A DNA stretch of 64,000 nt from Hydrangea macrophylla. Lineage: Eukaryota; Streptophyta; Magnoliopsida; Cornales; Hydrangeaceae. The translations under genes were made by a program, and so were the position numbers. Within the stretch, counting starts at the first letter, position 1; every line of letters starts with the position of its first letter. The notes under the pieces were generated by a model. The model searched no databases, had not been told where the DNA came from, and saw only the letters and a list, made by a program, of their open reading frames with translations. Below, piece after piece: positions 46,443 through 56,771 of this stretch. The stretch lies in assembly GCA_033977485.1 (NCBI GenBank), contig CM066990.1, forward strand, positions 10,915,001-10,979,000, written 5' to 3'.

Positions 46443-48537
46443 AACTCCCACTTGCACTCATAACCATATAGCGTTAGTACTAACACTAGCATAGTCTCTG
46501 TGACTTGTCAAAATCCTTAACCCGTAAGGTTTTGCATAGGGACTGATGATCGTCGACTGAAACAATCCATAGTAAAACATCTTCATGTTATACTATATCC
46601 CTAGACAAAAGACGTCACATGACATGTATCCAGTAAAGCTAATTTGAACATTGTCCAAAACACCATCATCCTGCATATATCCGCTAGTTCTTTCTCAAGC
46701 CCTAGAGAATATATACTTTATGATAGTTCAGAAAATTGAATTTTCATTTGGACTGATATCTTGATATAGGAGTTTGGGATAATCTCATTATCTTAACTTT
46801 CCGATCTTGAATGAGCAGAAATCTAAAGATTATAGCTCGCCTCACCGAGATCATAAATATCAAGTATACTGTAGAAACTTAACCTCAAACATTGATAATA
46901 CTACTTTAACATCTCGCAATGATAAAGATGTCATCAATATATGGAACCATAATCACCACCACACTTCCTTTGCGCAAGGATCCTTTCATCCACTTAAGCT
47001 ACATCCACACTTTAGATGAATCCAAAGCATTTTGACCAATATGTCAAAACAGATGTCCTTATCTCTGGATGATTGCTTAAGTCCGTAGACTTATGCAAAT
47101 CATATACCGGAGCTTCCTTATCACAAAACTTCAATGCACAGGGAGATTTTAGCAATGCTAAGAATTCTCCCACTAGAATGAAGTACCGATGTAAGAACGG
47201 ATGAAGAGGTAGTAGATTTTAGTCCTAGATGATTTATAGATTGCTTTAAGATATAAATTACTTTACTCTTTTATATTATCTTTCCTTTGCAAAATTTGGT
47301 CTCCAACCAACTTTTGTTTTCTCTGGAAACACCACAAAAGTATTATACTTCTAATCTAGATTCAAAAGGCTCATCATTTCTTTACACCAAAGTGCTAGAC
47401 ATCCTTATCCAAAGTTACCATGAGAAAGAAGTCGCATTCTTTTCACAACTTTGGGGATGTCTATCGAAAAGAATTGCTTTTGAATAAGATCCAGTATATA
47501 CATTGTAGTTCCATCGAGAAAAATAAGGAATAGTAGTAACTCTAAATAACTCATCCCATGACCCATTCATATCTAAAAGAAGATAGTTCCTTCTACCTGC
47601 TACACCATCCCGTGGAGGCGCACTAGGTGTAGACTGTCGAGAAAGAATCTCATTCTTATCTCCTTTGGACAATAAATACATTAGATAGATACTCACCATT
47701 TTGATCAAATCAAAAAAAAAAAAAAAAAAAGCAACGATATTCTTTTACCAATTACTCTTCATTCCAAAACTTTTGAATTTCTTCAAAATTGAGGATGAAG
47801 ATGTAATAAGTAAATGTATATCAGTATCCAAAGTAGCCGAAACTACTTTTCAACTCTAATGTTTATTGCCCTACATACATGAGTGTGTCCTAATTCTAAT
47901 AAGTCCTTGGTCGTGTGATTTTCAAAAGGAAAGTCACCTGATCATATTAGCCTCTAAATAGGATTGACAAACAGGTAGTGGTCTCAACAACCAAAAGAGT
48001 TTTAGGATCCAATCCTTTACTCCCCAGTTATCCTAATTTAGATTAATATGATCTGATCACATTTACTCTCTAAATAGGATTGACAAATAGGCAATGGTCT
48101 TAGCAACCAAAAAAGTTTAGGATCCTATCCTTTACTCCCCATTTATCCTATTTAGATTAAATATGATCTAACCTCAAAACCAAAAAGTTATAGAATTAGT
48201 TGAGGGTGCTATCCTTTTAGATGGTAAAATACCCATGAGTCATTTAAATACTACATTAGATAATATATGAGAAACAAGAGTAAATTGGTGAGATACTTGC
48301 TTGACAAGTTATTTAGATCACATAAAAGAACGCTTTCTTTTAATCAAGAATTTCAGTACCAAAATCAAAAGAATAAATATTGTTCATTAATTCAAAACTG
48401 AAATCCATCTAATAACTCCAAAGTTTTATTACAATATAAAACTATTAATCTAATAGAAACTCTTACATCAGATCCCAAAAAAGCAATCAAGATCTTCTAA
48501 TCACTGCACATTCTTATTTTCCAATTCCCTGCAACAA
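46443..48537 (-). pseudogene. Copia E unit 3 pol relic
   Basis: Same relic as units 1 and 2. The A run near 47712 is two bases longer than in unit 2, which accounts for the 6339-bp period. Private change AATAGAAACTC near 48456. Confidence 0.72.
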
Positions 48538-49464
48538 TTACAGATATAATTTAGAAAATATAGAATTAGTGCCCATAGTAGTTGAAGTATCAGTTTTTAA
48601 ACTTACTTCAAAAACTAGTGAAAGGATCGTACCTTGCCTTTTGGCAGTCAAGTATTCCACACAGTTCCTTTTCCAATGCCCTCTCATGCCACAATGGAAA
48701 CACTTTCCTTTTGGCACTGCACCAGCCTTTCCCTTTCCAAGTCTTGCCTTCTTCCCAACAGTTGGCTTAGGCTCACCTATCCTTAAGTCTTGCTTCTCCT
48801 TCTCTGAACTTATGCTCTTAGGATTAGTTCTAGAAGATGAAGCCATTCCAATGTTCTGAACATTTGACTCCTCCTTGACTATATCCATCGTTGCCTCAAG
48901 AGAGCTCATCAACTCACTTGTTGAAAAAACTGTTTTACTCATTTTAAAAACCTTTTTAAATTGAGTGAATGATGAAGGCAACGAATGCAAGATTTTGTCA
49001 ACTTGAGTCTCACCATCAATGTCGAAACCAAGAACTTCTATTACTTTGAAATAAGTAATCATTTTAAAAACATGCTCTCTTATTGAAGTTCCTTCCAACA
49101 TTCTGGTGTCCATGACTAACTCCAAGGCTCTAAGCCTTGCAGTACGGCTCAGTTCCCCAAACATCTCCTCGAGGTTCAATATTATAGCACGGCCAGTGTT
49201 CAAAGGTTGATGTTGCTGCTTCAACACATCAGACAAAGAGTCTAAGATGCTAGAGCGAGCTATACCATCAAATCTTATCCACTGCCAATATTGATCCGCA
49301 AGATCAGTTGGGGTGTCATGGTATGGAATAGGTGGACAGGGAATGGTAAGAACGTATTTACATCCATTAGCAGTTAACAATTCATCCAGTTCCAGTTTCC
49401 ATTCAACGTAGTTATTTCCAATTAGCTTATTCTGGATCATGGTTATAGCAAGTGGGCTAGACAT
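48538..49464 (-). CDS. Copia E unit 3 gag, intact
   Basis: 308 residues, zinc knuckle C255-C268, same start as units 1 and 2. A single private nucleotide (GGCACTGCACC near 48713 against GGCACGGCACC) falls near the basic linker and is silent in the gag frame. Expression would be driven from the LTR to its right. Confidence 0.9.
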   Translation of the reverse strand: MSSPLAITMIQNKLIGNNYVEWKLELDELLTANGCKYVLTIPCPPIPYHDTPTDLADQYWQWIRFDGIARSSILDSLSDVLKQQHQPLNTGRAIILNLEEMFGELSRTARLRALELVMDTRMLEGTSIREHVFKMITYFKVIEVLGFDIDGETQVDKILHSLPSSFTQFKKVFKMSKTVFSTSELMSSLEATMDIVKEESNVQNIGMASSSRTNPKSISSEKEKQDLRIGEPKPTVGKKARLGKGKAGAVPKGKCFHCGMRGHWKRNCVEYLTAKRQGTILSLVFEVSLKTDTSTTMGTNSIFSKLYL

Positions 49465-51267
49465 TATGAATCTGAAATACAAATAATGTAACAGAATTAC
49501 AATATGGAAATCATGAATATGACAATTTATATGATACATTGGAATTCCCTTAACCAACTCATTAATTGTCTTCAGGATGTCAAGCCTATGAAATTAAGTC
49601 TCCGTGTGGCGATCATAACCTCATAGCCTGATTGGGAAACCCATCATGAATGTCATGCAACTCTTACAAAACAATTCATGACTCCTGAACTTTTGGTCTC
49701 TAAGTTTCTGGATAATGCTCCGTGTGGAATCCCTTACCCATAGCTTAGCTAGTGTTTACCATTAACTAGAATCCAATGACAACCGCCTCAAGTAGTGCCT
49801 CAGTGTAGTGGTCACCCTCTAACGCGTCTCATTGATTCTATCCAAAGGAAGTTCATACCTAGTAACCAATGAATAGTCTATCCTCCGTATGGAATGATCA
49901 CCTATGGCTGGATGACACAGAATATACTACCCACCTTACAATGAACCGTTTATGGAAGACCATGGGAGTTATAAAATAAGTCCCTCTCCCACTAGATTTT
50001 TATAAGAAGTCCATATCTAGTAATCAATAAGAAATACCCTCCGTATGGAATGATCACTCATAAATGAGTGACACAGAGTATTTCTCATACTTACAATGAA
50101 CTAATAGGAATTTTTTTAAAAAAATGTTTCTTCACATTGCCCATAAACATCAAGTGTTTACTAATGTGTTGGAAAAAGGTTTTGAATTTTTTATTTTAGA
50201 AAACTTGTTTTACGTGCATTCAAGTAGTAACAATATATAAAATTCCAATCACAACTAAGCACATAACACAAAAAACTAAAATGAAATTAAAAACATTCAA
50301 CAATGCCTCTATCTCCCATGGCTCTATCTCCATAGAACCTCCTTCTTGGTTTGATTGCCTCCGACTCCATCTTCATGGACAACGGCTTGCTCCTCCATCT
50401 TCATGGATTTTCTAATTCTATTACATTGGTCCTATACTTCTCTCGAAGCTTACAATTTATCTAGAAATAGAAATAACAATAATAAAATAAAAGGCTAGGG
50501 AAACCGGTGCGACTTTCCTTTTCATAGGATTGAAGTCGCAGCGCCCTTTACATATGCCTTTAAAAACCAAACCAAAATAATACATTCATCAATCTCAAAC
50601 AATTAAATACAAAATTTAAAAGTCTTGGTGCCATGGGAGATAGCGGACTAAACTTGCTGCAAAAGGGTTAGTCGCATGTATATCCACGCATATATAACAA
50701 ATAAATGTATCATTGGAACCCCTAATTGATTCACATAGTATATAAACTCTTTACATACTGAATTAGAACTTAAAACAGCATCACAATTCTCTGTCACACT
50801 TCGATCGATCAAAAAGGTTCGATCGATTGAACCTTCGATCGATTGAACATAGTTCAATCGATTGAACTTTCAATTTCACAGAATGTTTTGAAAAACTTAC
50901 AGAATAAATAAAAATTTAAAGTAAATGTTTTAAAACCTTTAAATCTATAAACTGAACACCTGGACAAAAGAGCAGTCTCGATCGATCGACCAACATTCGA
51001 TCGATCGAACAGAACCAACGTTCGATCGATCGAAACTAGTTCGATCGCTTGAGAACAGATGATGTTCGATCGATCGAGACTACTTCGATCGATCGAACCC
51101 ACCTTGCATCCAATGCAATCACAGATTTGTATTCTGCTGCATAAACACTGCAGAAATGGATCTGTGACGATGCAGTTTTGAAAACAGTCCTAAATTTAAC
51201 ATGCAAATCAAAACTAGTGTTCCAAAACGCATCTATAGATCCAAACAAGCGAGGCTTTGATACCAAT
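49465..51267 (-). other. Copia E unit 3 leader and primer site
   Basis: Inverted repeat 50309-50322 with 50630-50643, palindrome arrays 50799-50868 and 50977-51097, PBS 51253-51267. No gene is seen. Confidence 0.75.
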
Positions 51268-52781
51268 TGTAGGAAAAATAGGTTTAAAATTGTTTTAAAC
51301 GCGCAGCGGAAAACAAAGTTCAAAACTTTTATTGGTAGCCTTGGATCTACTACTTATTAACTCTATAGATGCGCATAACAAGATGGAGAAGATTCTATAC
51401 CTTAGGTCTTGAACCCAATTCTGATTTTTATCCTTCTCCTTGTGTGTGCAGCAGCAACCTCTAGGAAATCTTCACCCTTATGTCTCCTCGAATGCTCCCA
51501 GAGTGGCTAGGGTTGGTGGGAACCCTAATAGTGAGAATAGGGAAGGTTTGGGAACTCTAAACAGGTTCTGCAGCAACTGGTACGTTAAAAACGATGAACT
51601 CCTATTTCTGGACGTAGCTGCCCTATTTATAGATTCCCAGAACCGACCTTACTTTCAATCGATCGAAGTCACTTCGATCGATCGAACTGTCGATCGATCG
51701 AACCTCGTTCGATCGATCGAACCTGTCTAGACTTCAATCGATCGAAACAACTTCGATCGATCGAACCAGTCTTGACAGCATTCTCATTTGCCTTTCCAAG
51801 CATTCTGGCGGAGCTAAGAGTGGGACCTCCTAGGTTCTTAATTACTGGCTCCGATTAATTATTATTCCATCTAGTCAGTACTCTTGACTAAGGAATCAAT
51901 AATTAATCAATTATCATTAATGCCACTATAAAATGATAATTGCACTCCAGTGCATAAGAACAAAATCACCCATACATAAGTGATTGCTAGACTTGTATAA
52001 TATGATACGGATGTCCCTCTACCAGGCAGTATTCGTATCTATCATTGGGATGTATGTCTTAAGATACTGTCGACCCAATAGATAGTACATCTTATATTCC
52101 TCAAGTATCATTCACTACTCTTGGATTACTAAACATGTCAACAATAACACTTTGTTGACAAGGCTGGCCAGCTCTCAATAATCACTCCTAGTGACATTCT
52201 CGAGGGAATACTTACTCTTCGTTTTATTGAAGAGGGTAGAATTCCATCTTGACAATATATGTTCCCAACGTTGCATACTTGATTTACCCAAGATACCCAG
52301 GTGTTGATCTTGCAAGACCTCACTGATTGGTAAGTCAAAGCAACCAAGCATACAACTTGCGTCCATAACTGTCTCAGGATTAAGGACATGTATCCCTATA
52401 CAAGTTTTGAGTTCCTATTGACGGTGACAGCGTTTGGGTGTCAATAGGTTTAACTCAGGTCCGTCAATGCACCGAGTGCACTAGCATATTAACCAAGAGT
52501 CAAAGACTCTTATGAATGAGATTCATCATTCTACCCCGTAGACGTTAATCATGCTACAGTGTATACCTGATAAGTTATCCAGACTTATCTTCCACTGTGA
52601 CTTACTTGAAACAACAAGGATTTGTGATTCATATCTCACATGTGTAATCATATACACAAATGAACCACATACAATGTTGTTTAAGGATTCCAGTCTAATA
52701 TTCATCTCATGAACTAACATGCATAAATACATTATGATATTCCATTGTCCAACTAACTGGTTTGAGGGCATATTCCCAACA
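51268..52781 (-). repeat. Copia E LTR4 (outer right, 5' LTR)
   Basis: 1514 bp followed by TSD GTAAA. Array at 51655-51767 and minus-strand TATA at 51622-51632. Private changes: AGGAAAAATAGG near 51275 and GCTCTCAATAATC near 52171. Confidence 0.93.
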
Positions 52782-52857
52782 GTAAAATCTCCACTCTACT
52801 TTCAAATTTTCATTTTATCTTAAGAATTCCCGAGTTTTACCTCCTTTCTCCTTTTAG

Positions 52858-53088
52858 GTGGAAGAGAACAGGGCGCTGGCCCAACAGGTGGGGGTGCTTT
52901 AGCAGCGGCTTCAGCAGTTCGGCATTAGTTTTAGTGATGCCCCTAGAGGTAGCGGCGTTAGACTAGGTGGCGACAAGAGTGGGGGTACTAGTGGTGGCAG
53001 GGGAGGAGGTAGAGGCGGAGCGAGCGGGACAGAGTCAGAGGAGGAACCCCTCAGATGCGTGACCCACCAAACTCGAGGCTGGGGATGA
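52858..53088 (+). pseudogene. PMD-like pseudogene, final exon
   Basis: After the right TSD the intron resumes (CTCCACTCTAC) and ends at acceptor TCCTTTTAG (52857). The 77-codon exon reads VEENRALAQQVGVL, then TAG, then QRLQQFGIS, and ends in a G/S/R-rich tail (GGDKSGG, GGRGGGRGG) and ESEEEPL before TGA at 53086-53088. It belongs to the frame of exon 5 (HEGARATAAVQLRAQ) across the copia insertion; together they form a coiled-coil-like Q/R segment. The internal TAG stands where CAG (Gln) is likely. Confidence 0.65.
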
Positions 53089-53499
53089 CCTCACCTCATC
53101 TCTCTTTTATGTATTTATGAGTGTTTTGGGGAGGATGCACATACTTTGGATGACTATATGCATATATGCTTACTTATTATTATTATGATGGTTTCTGGAT
53201 AGTTAAGATAGGATAGGCATCTTTATCACTTTATTGCGATTGCTTCTTTCACTTTTTCTTTTTCTTATTATTGCTCATCGTATATGTGACCATGGCTTTA
53301 TCCTTTCATTATTACTTTTTATGACCTCTGCAAATGCCATTGCTTTTATTATCTCTTTATATGAATGAATGGATGAATGAATGCGACCATAGCTTGGTCT
53401 TGTTGCATGTGCTGTATGATGCACACGCTTTATTACTTTTATTCAGTTTTTGTTTGCTGGTGGGCAGAAAATAGTACAAACAGGTTCTGGCCAAAAGAT
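53089..53499 (+). other. 3' flank of the PMD pseudogene
   Basis: AT-rich sequence with TTATTATTATTATGATGG-type runs. Presumed 3' UTR and intergenic DNA; no gene is seen. Confidence 0.5.
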
Positions 53500-53669
53500 A
53501 GGCTTTTGCGGCACTCGATTTGGCCTGCGCGGCACTCGGTGAGTGCCATTGCGGCAGTCAGAGAATGTCGCACGGCATTTATGGACTGTCGCACGACACA
53601 TGATAGAGTATCATTCCACTTTTTTAAGTGCCGCTCTGTGTTCTGGGCAGATCCACTTCTATTTATACC
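53500..53669 (+). promoter_or_regulatory. Palindromic array and TATA box upstream of second mobile-domain locus
   Basis: Several GGCACTCGGTGAGTGCC-type palindromes lie at about 53500-53640 (perfect 7-bp arms around GGT at 53531-53547), followed by TATA CTATTTATACC at 53659-53669, about 70 bp before the first ATG. Same architecture as the Tat-type LTRs. Confidence 0.65.
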
Positions 53670-53727
53670 CCCTTCCTCTCTTCAAAACTCCGCAAAACAC
53701 TCTCTTCTTTCATTCTCTTCTTTTCAA

Positions 53728-54780
53728 ATGGCCCCCATTAGCCCCTAAATCCTTTTTCCCATGCATGGATACCCTTTCTGGCAACGACACGCTCAACTTC
53801 GAGTGTTTCAAACTAAATGACCTCTTCTCTTTTCGACGGATGATTCTAAATGAAAGTTTACTTCGAGCTGCTATTCGGTGTTGGGATCCATCTTTCCATG
53901 TCTTTCGCTTCGACTCTCAGGAGACTTATCCTTTGTTCGAGGAATTCAGCGCTATTCTGCACACTGATCCTTTTGCCGAGTTGACAGTTCCTCTGGTTCA
54001 AATCGGGTATGTCTGGGACGTGGCCGCTCTCTGCCACATATCACGGAATGTGGCGGGTTCTTTCATTTATGACAAGCAGATTGATTTTGAGCGCCTTTCC
54101 TCCGTCAATGCTCTCGTGGGGGACCCTCACAATGGTGGGTATCAGATCGTTCGGCGTAGCACATTGTAGATTGCTATGCTTTCTTACTTCCTCTTTCAGT
54201 CATCTTCCGACATTCTCATTCCCATTGCCTATGGTTTGCGGGAGATGAAGAGCGCTGTTATGCTGATCCTTGGCGAAACTTTGATTGGTCTGGACCGCGG
54301 CCACGCTGCCGGGGCTATGTTATCTTCGGGGGCACCCTTCATCTTGTACGTTTGGCTCATGGAGTGCCTTGATCTCTTCATACACCCCTCACACCTTTGC
54401 GGGTCACTTTCCTACGTCCATATGGAGGTTCACCGCCTATTCCATTATGCCGATGCTTGGCTTGGTTAGCTCCGAGGTCTTTCTACGGGTGATAGCTATT
54501 GGATCTGCCCGTAGTGGTCTTTTCTTTCCATCGTTGTACGGCCTCCCAGGCGATTCGGTATCTGGCTACCTGGTTTGCATGCTACCACTTTCTATATTCT
54601 TGGATGGGTGGTTTATCAATACAGGCTTCTGCAGGATATTATTGAGGCTATTACTGCTGATTTCACAATAGGTTTGATCATGCGCCCTTCCATGGTAAGC
54701 TTGGCATGACAGAGTGTCAGCTCCTTTCCATAGGGTCCCTGCTTCGATCGTACCTACTACTGAGTACCTTCTTCAGATCC
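53728..54780 (+). pseudogene. DUF7745/mobile-domain-like pseudogene
   Basis: One long frame from about 53755 (MDTLSGNDTLNF) contains blocks typical of the plant mobile-domain-like family found in retroelements: LRAAIRCWDPSFHVFRFDSQE, written here as RCWDPSFHVFRF, then PLFEEFSAIL, MLILGETLIGLD, MEVHRLFHYADAWLG and HATTFYILGWVVYQYRLLQ. In-frame TAG codons at 54167-54169, 54467-54469 and about 54524-54526 each sit where CAG (Gln) would keep the frame, and TGA follows near 54708. The ATG at 53728 is cut short after six codons, so the original start needs an indel between. Cellular function is unknown. By similarity of layout and promoter it may be a passenger ORF of a Tat-type element. Confidence 0.6.
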
Positions 54781-55129
54781 AAACTCTGATCCAGGGATAG
54801 ACTTTGTAAGCATACATGGATGAAAGTAAAACAAACAGGATAGAGCATTATTTTTGTAAAATTTTATACGAGTCCTGCCTATTCTTTTACGCTTTTGAAT
54901 GTGATTTTTCTCATTTCTCTTCTTAAAGAGTGTTCTTGGGAAACATTCCGACGTGTTCAATCAAAGTGTTCTCTCTTTCGATTAATCTCTTGAGTTACAA
55001 AAAATTTCCTTTTAATGTCTTTTCTTGGCTCTTTTACTTTGCTTTTGCCTAAAGTTTCAATCATTCTATTCCACGAATTTTGTTTATTTTTTTTATAGCA
55101 CTTATTTTAATAGCCAGGAGATCCAGAGA
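54781..55129. other. AT-rich spacer
   Basis: No domain, LTR end or repeat is recognised. It separates the plus-strand pseudogene from the minus-strand Tat 3' end. Confidence 0.5.
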
Positions 55130-55512
55130 TGGGTTTAAAGGAAATATTTGGGTTCTTCGGATAGCAAACGAAGTTTGCCCCTAGTTTCGGGCTTTGAAGT
55201 GGTTTCGGGCAAACGCAAGTTTGCCCCTAGTTTAACACATGGTTTTTCTTTTTTAGATTTTCATGGACCGAAGGCTTTTGAGAGCCCGCCTACTTATCCC
55301 TGAATGGGTATCAGGTCCACAGTAGTTCGGTTTAAGGCTTGACGGAGAGTGCCTTTTTAGGTAATTATTAGTGACCGAACCGAGCAGGTTGCTTACGTAT
55401 CCCCTAGCGGGAATCAGGTCAAGCGTAGTTCATGAACTCTGGAGGTTTGGAAAGGAAAGGGTTTCAAGCAAAGTATTTCTTGAGGCGATAGAGGTTAATT
55501 GGTTGTTTAAAT
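55130..55512 (-). other. Tat-type element F 3' UTR
   Basis: Two copies of the CCTGATTCCC/GGGATACGTAAGCA block (55290-55440) occur, and two of GAAACTAGGGGCAAACTT (PPT-like, at about 55173-55196 and 55209-55236, minus strand). A TG-starting LTR after the tract is not recognisable, so the LTR is probably lost. Confidence 0.55.
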
Positions 55513-56771
55513 TCAAACCCCATCTAGGTCCATGAGATAGGCAGTCTCTCCGGAAAGGAGAGTCTTAATGATGTATGGCCCGACCCAGTTGGGTTTGAAT
55601 TTTCCTCTGGGGTCATAAACAGGCACTTTCAGTTCTTTGAGGACCAGGTCACCCTCAGCAAGCTTCCTTGGGCAGACCATTTTGTTGAAAGCACGAGCTA
55701 TCCTTTTCTGATATCCTCGAGTATGATTTATTGTAGCCAACCTTTTCTCATCGAGTAACATCAATTCTTCATACCTTCCCTATGTCCATTCTACCTCAGT
55801 TATCTCACCTTCGGCCAAAACCCTTAGAGAGGGTATCTTTACCTTGACGGGAAGTACAGCTTCCATCCTATAAACTAGCGAATACGGTGTAGCTCCTGTA
55901 GAAGTTCTCACGGAAGTCCGGTATCCCCATAGTATAAATGGCAGCTTCTCATGCCAATCCTTATATGTGTCTGTCATTTTCCCCAAGATTGCTTTGACGT
56001 TCTTATTTGTTGCCTCTACCGCCCCATTCGTTTGCGGTCTATATGGAGATGACTGGTGACGGGTGATCTTGTACTTCTCTAAGAGCGGGATAACCTCTCC
56101 TTGAAAGTGATTTCCATGATCAGAAATGAACTCATTCGGGACCCCATATTTGTAGATTATGTTCTTATCGATGAAGCTCACCATATCCTTAGCTTTTAAA
56201 GTTGCATACAAAGCTGTCTCTACCCACTTGGTGAAATAATCGATTGCTACGATTATGTAGCGGTGCCCGTTGGAGTCCTTTGGGACTATCTCACCAATGA
56301 TATCAATTTCCCACACAGAAAATGGCCAAGGGGTGGTCATGCTATAGAGTTGTGACGGTGGGGAGTGCATTAGATTTGCATGGATCTGGCACTTACGGCA
56401 CCTTTTGACATATTCACAACAGTCTTTGTCCAAGGTCGTCCAATAGTATCCCTGTCGGATAATCTTTTTTGCTAGCATGTGCCCACCCTCGTGTATTTCC
56501 TCCATCATTCTCTTAGCTTTCCTCCCATATAAGCATTCCAAATTATACCCAGTGTAGGATTTCTTCCATAGCTTATCCGCGTAGATCATAAATTGGGCAA
56601 AAAATTGTCACACAGCCATTTTGTCCTTTTCCGAGGCTCCATCGGGGTACTCTCCCTTTTTAATGAAGTTCCATACATCCTCATACCAAGGCAGCTCACT
56701 TTCCTCTTCTATGGTTGCGATCATTTTAAATGAAGGCTGGTTTCTTATTTTTATGGATAGCGGGATCATGG
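55513..56771 (-). pseudogene. Tat/Ogre-type integrase pseudogene (element F)
   Basis: This is the C-terminal pol of a Tat-lineage Ty3/gypsy element. In the frame starting at 56589 a zinc-binding region (HEGGHMLAKK through CRKCQIH, residues about 33-70) precedes a DDE core with D96 (VWEIDIIGE), D157 (FISDHG) and E192 (NGAVEATNK); the D-to-E spacing of 35 is canonical. A C-terminal GATPYSLVY and PSLRVL segment and a GKFKPNWVGPY module (55513-55764) follow. Stops interrupt near 56610 (before QFFAQFMIY) and 55777. There is no chromodomain, unlike element A. The upstream RT part is cut at 56771 by copia G and should continue beyond the window. Confidence 0.85.

Larger units (their letters stand above)
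32255..52781 (-). mobile_element. Element E: copia retrotransposon in tandem, four LTRs and three interiors
   Basis: The structure is LTR-interior repeated three times plus a terminal LTR. LTR starts are 32255, 38592, 44929 and 51268 (periods 6337, 6337, 6339). Each LTR is 1514 bp with TGTAGG/CCCAACA ends. A single 5-bp duplication GTAAA flanks the whole array (32250-32254 and 52782-52786), so it arose from one insertion followed by LTR-to-LTR expansion. Interiors keep PBS, a 1.8-kb leader, intact gag and PPT, but pol is a relic. Units are almost identical yet each has private substitutions. It is the non-autonomous relative of element G. Confidence 0.95.

Noticed and set aside
32255..52781. 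Assembly duplication as the sole explanation of the copia array
   Set aside because: Each unit has private substitutions and a different A-run length, and one TSD frames the whole array. It is not fully excluded without reads.
21364..53088. Functional host PMD gene
   Set aside because: Several stops, two or more frame changes and one acceptor lacking AG. Sequencing error could not reasonably explain all of them.
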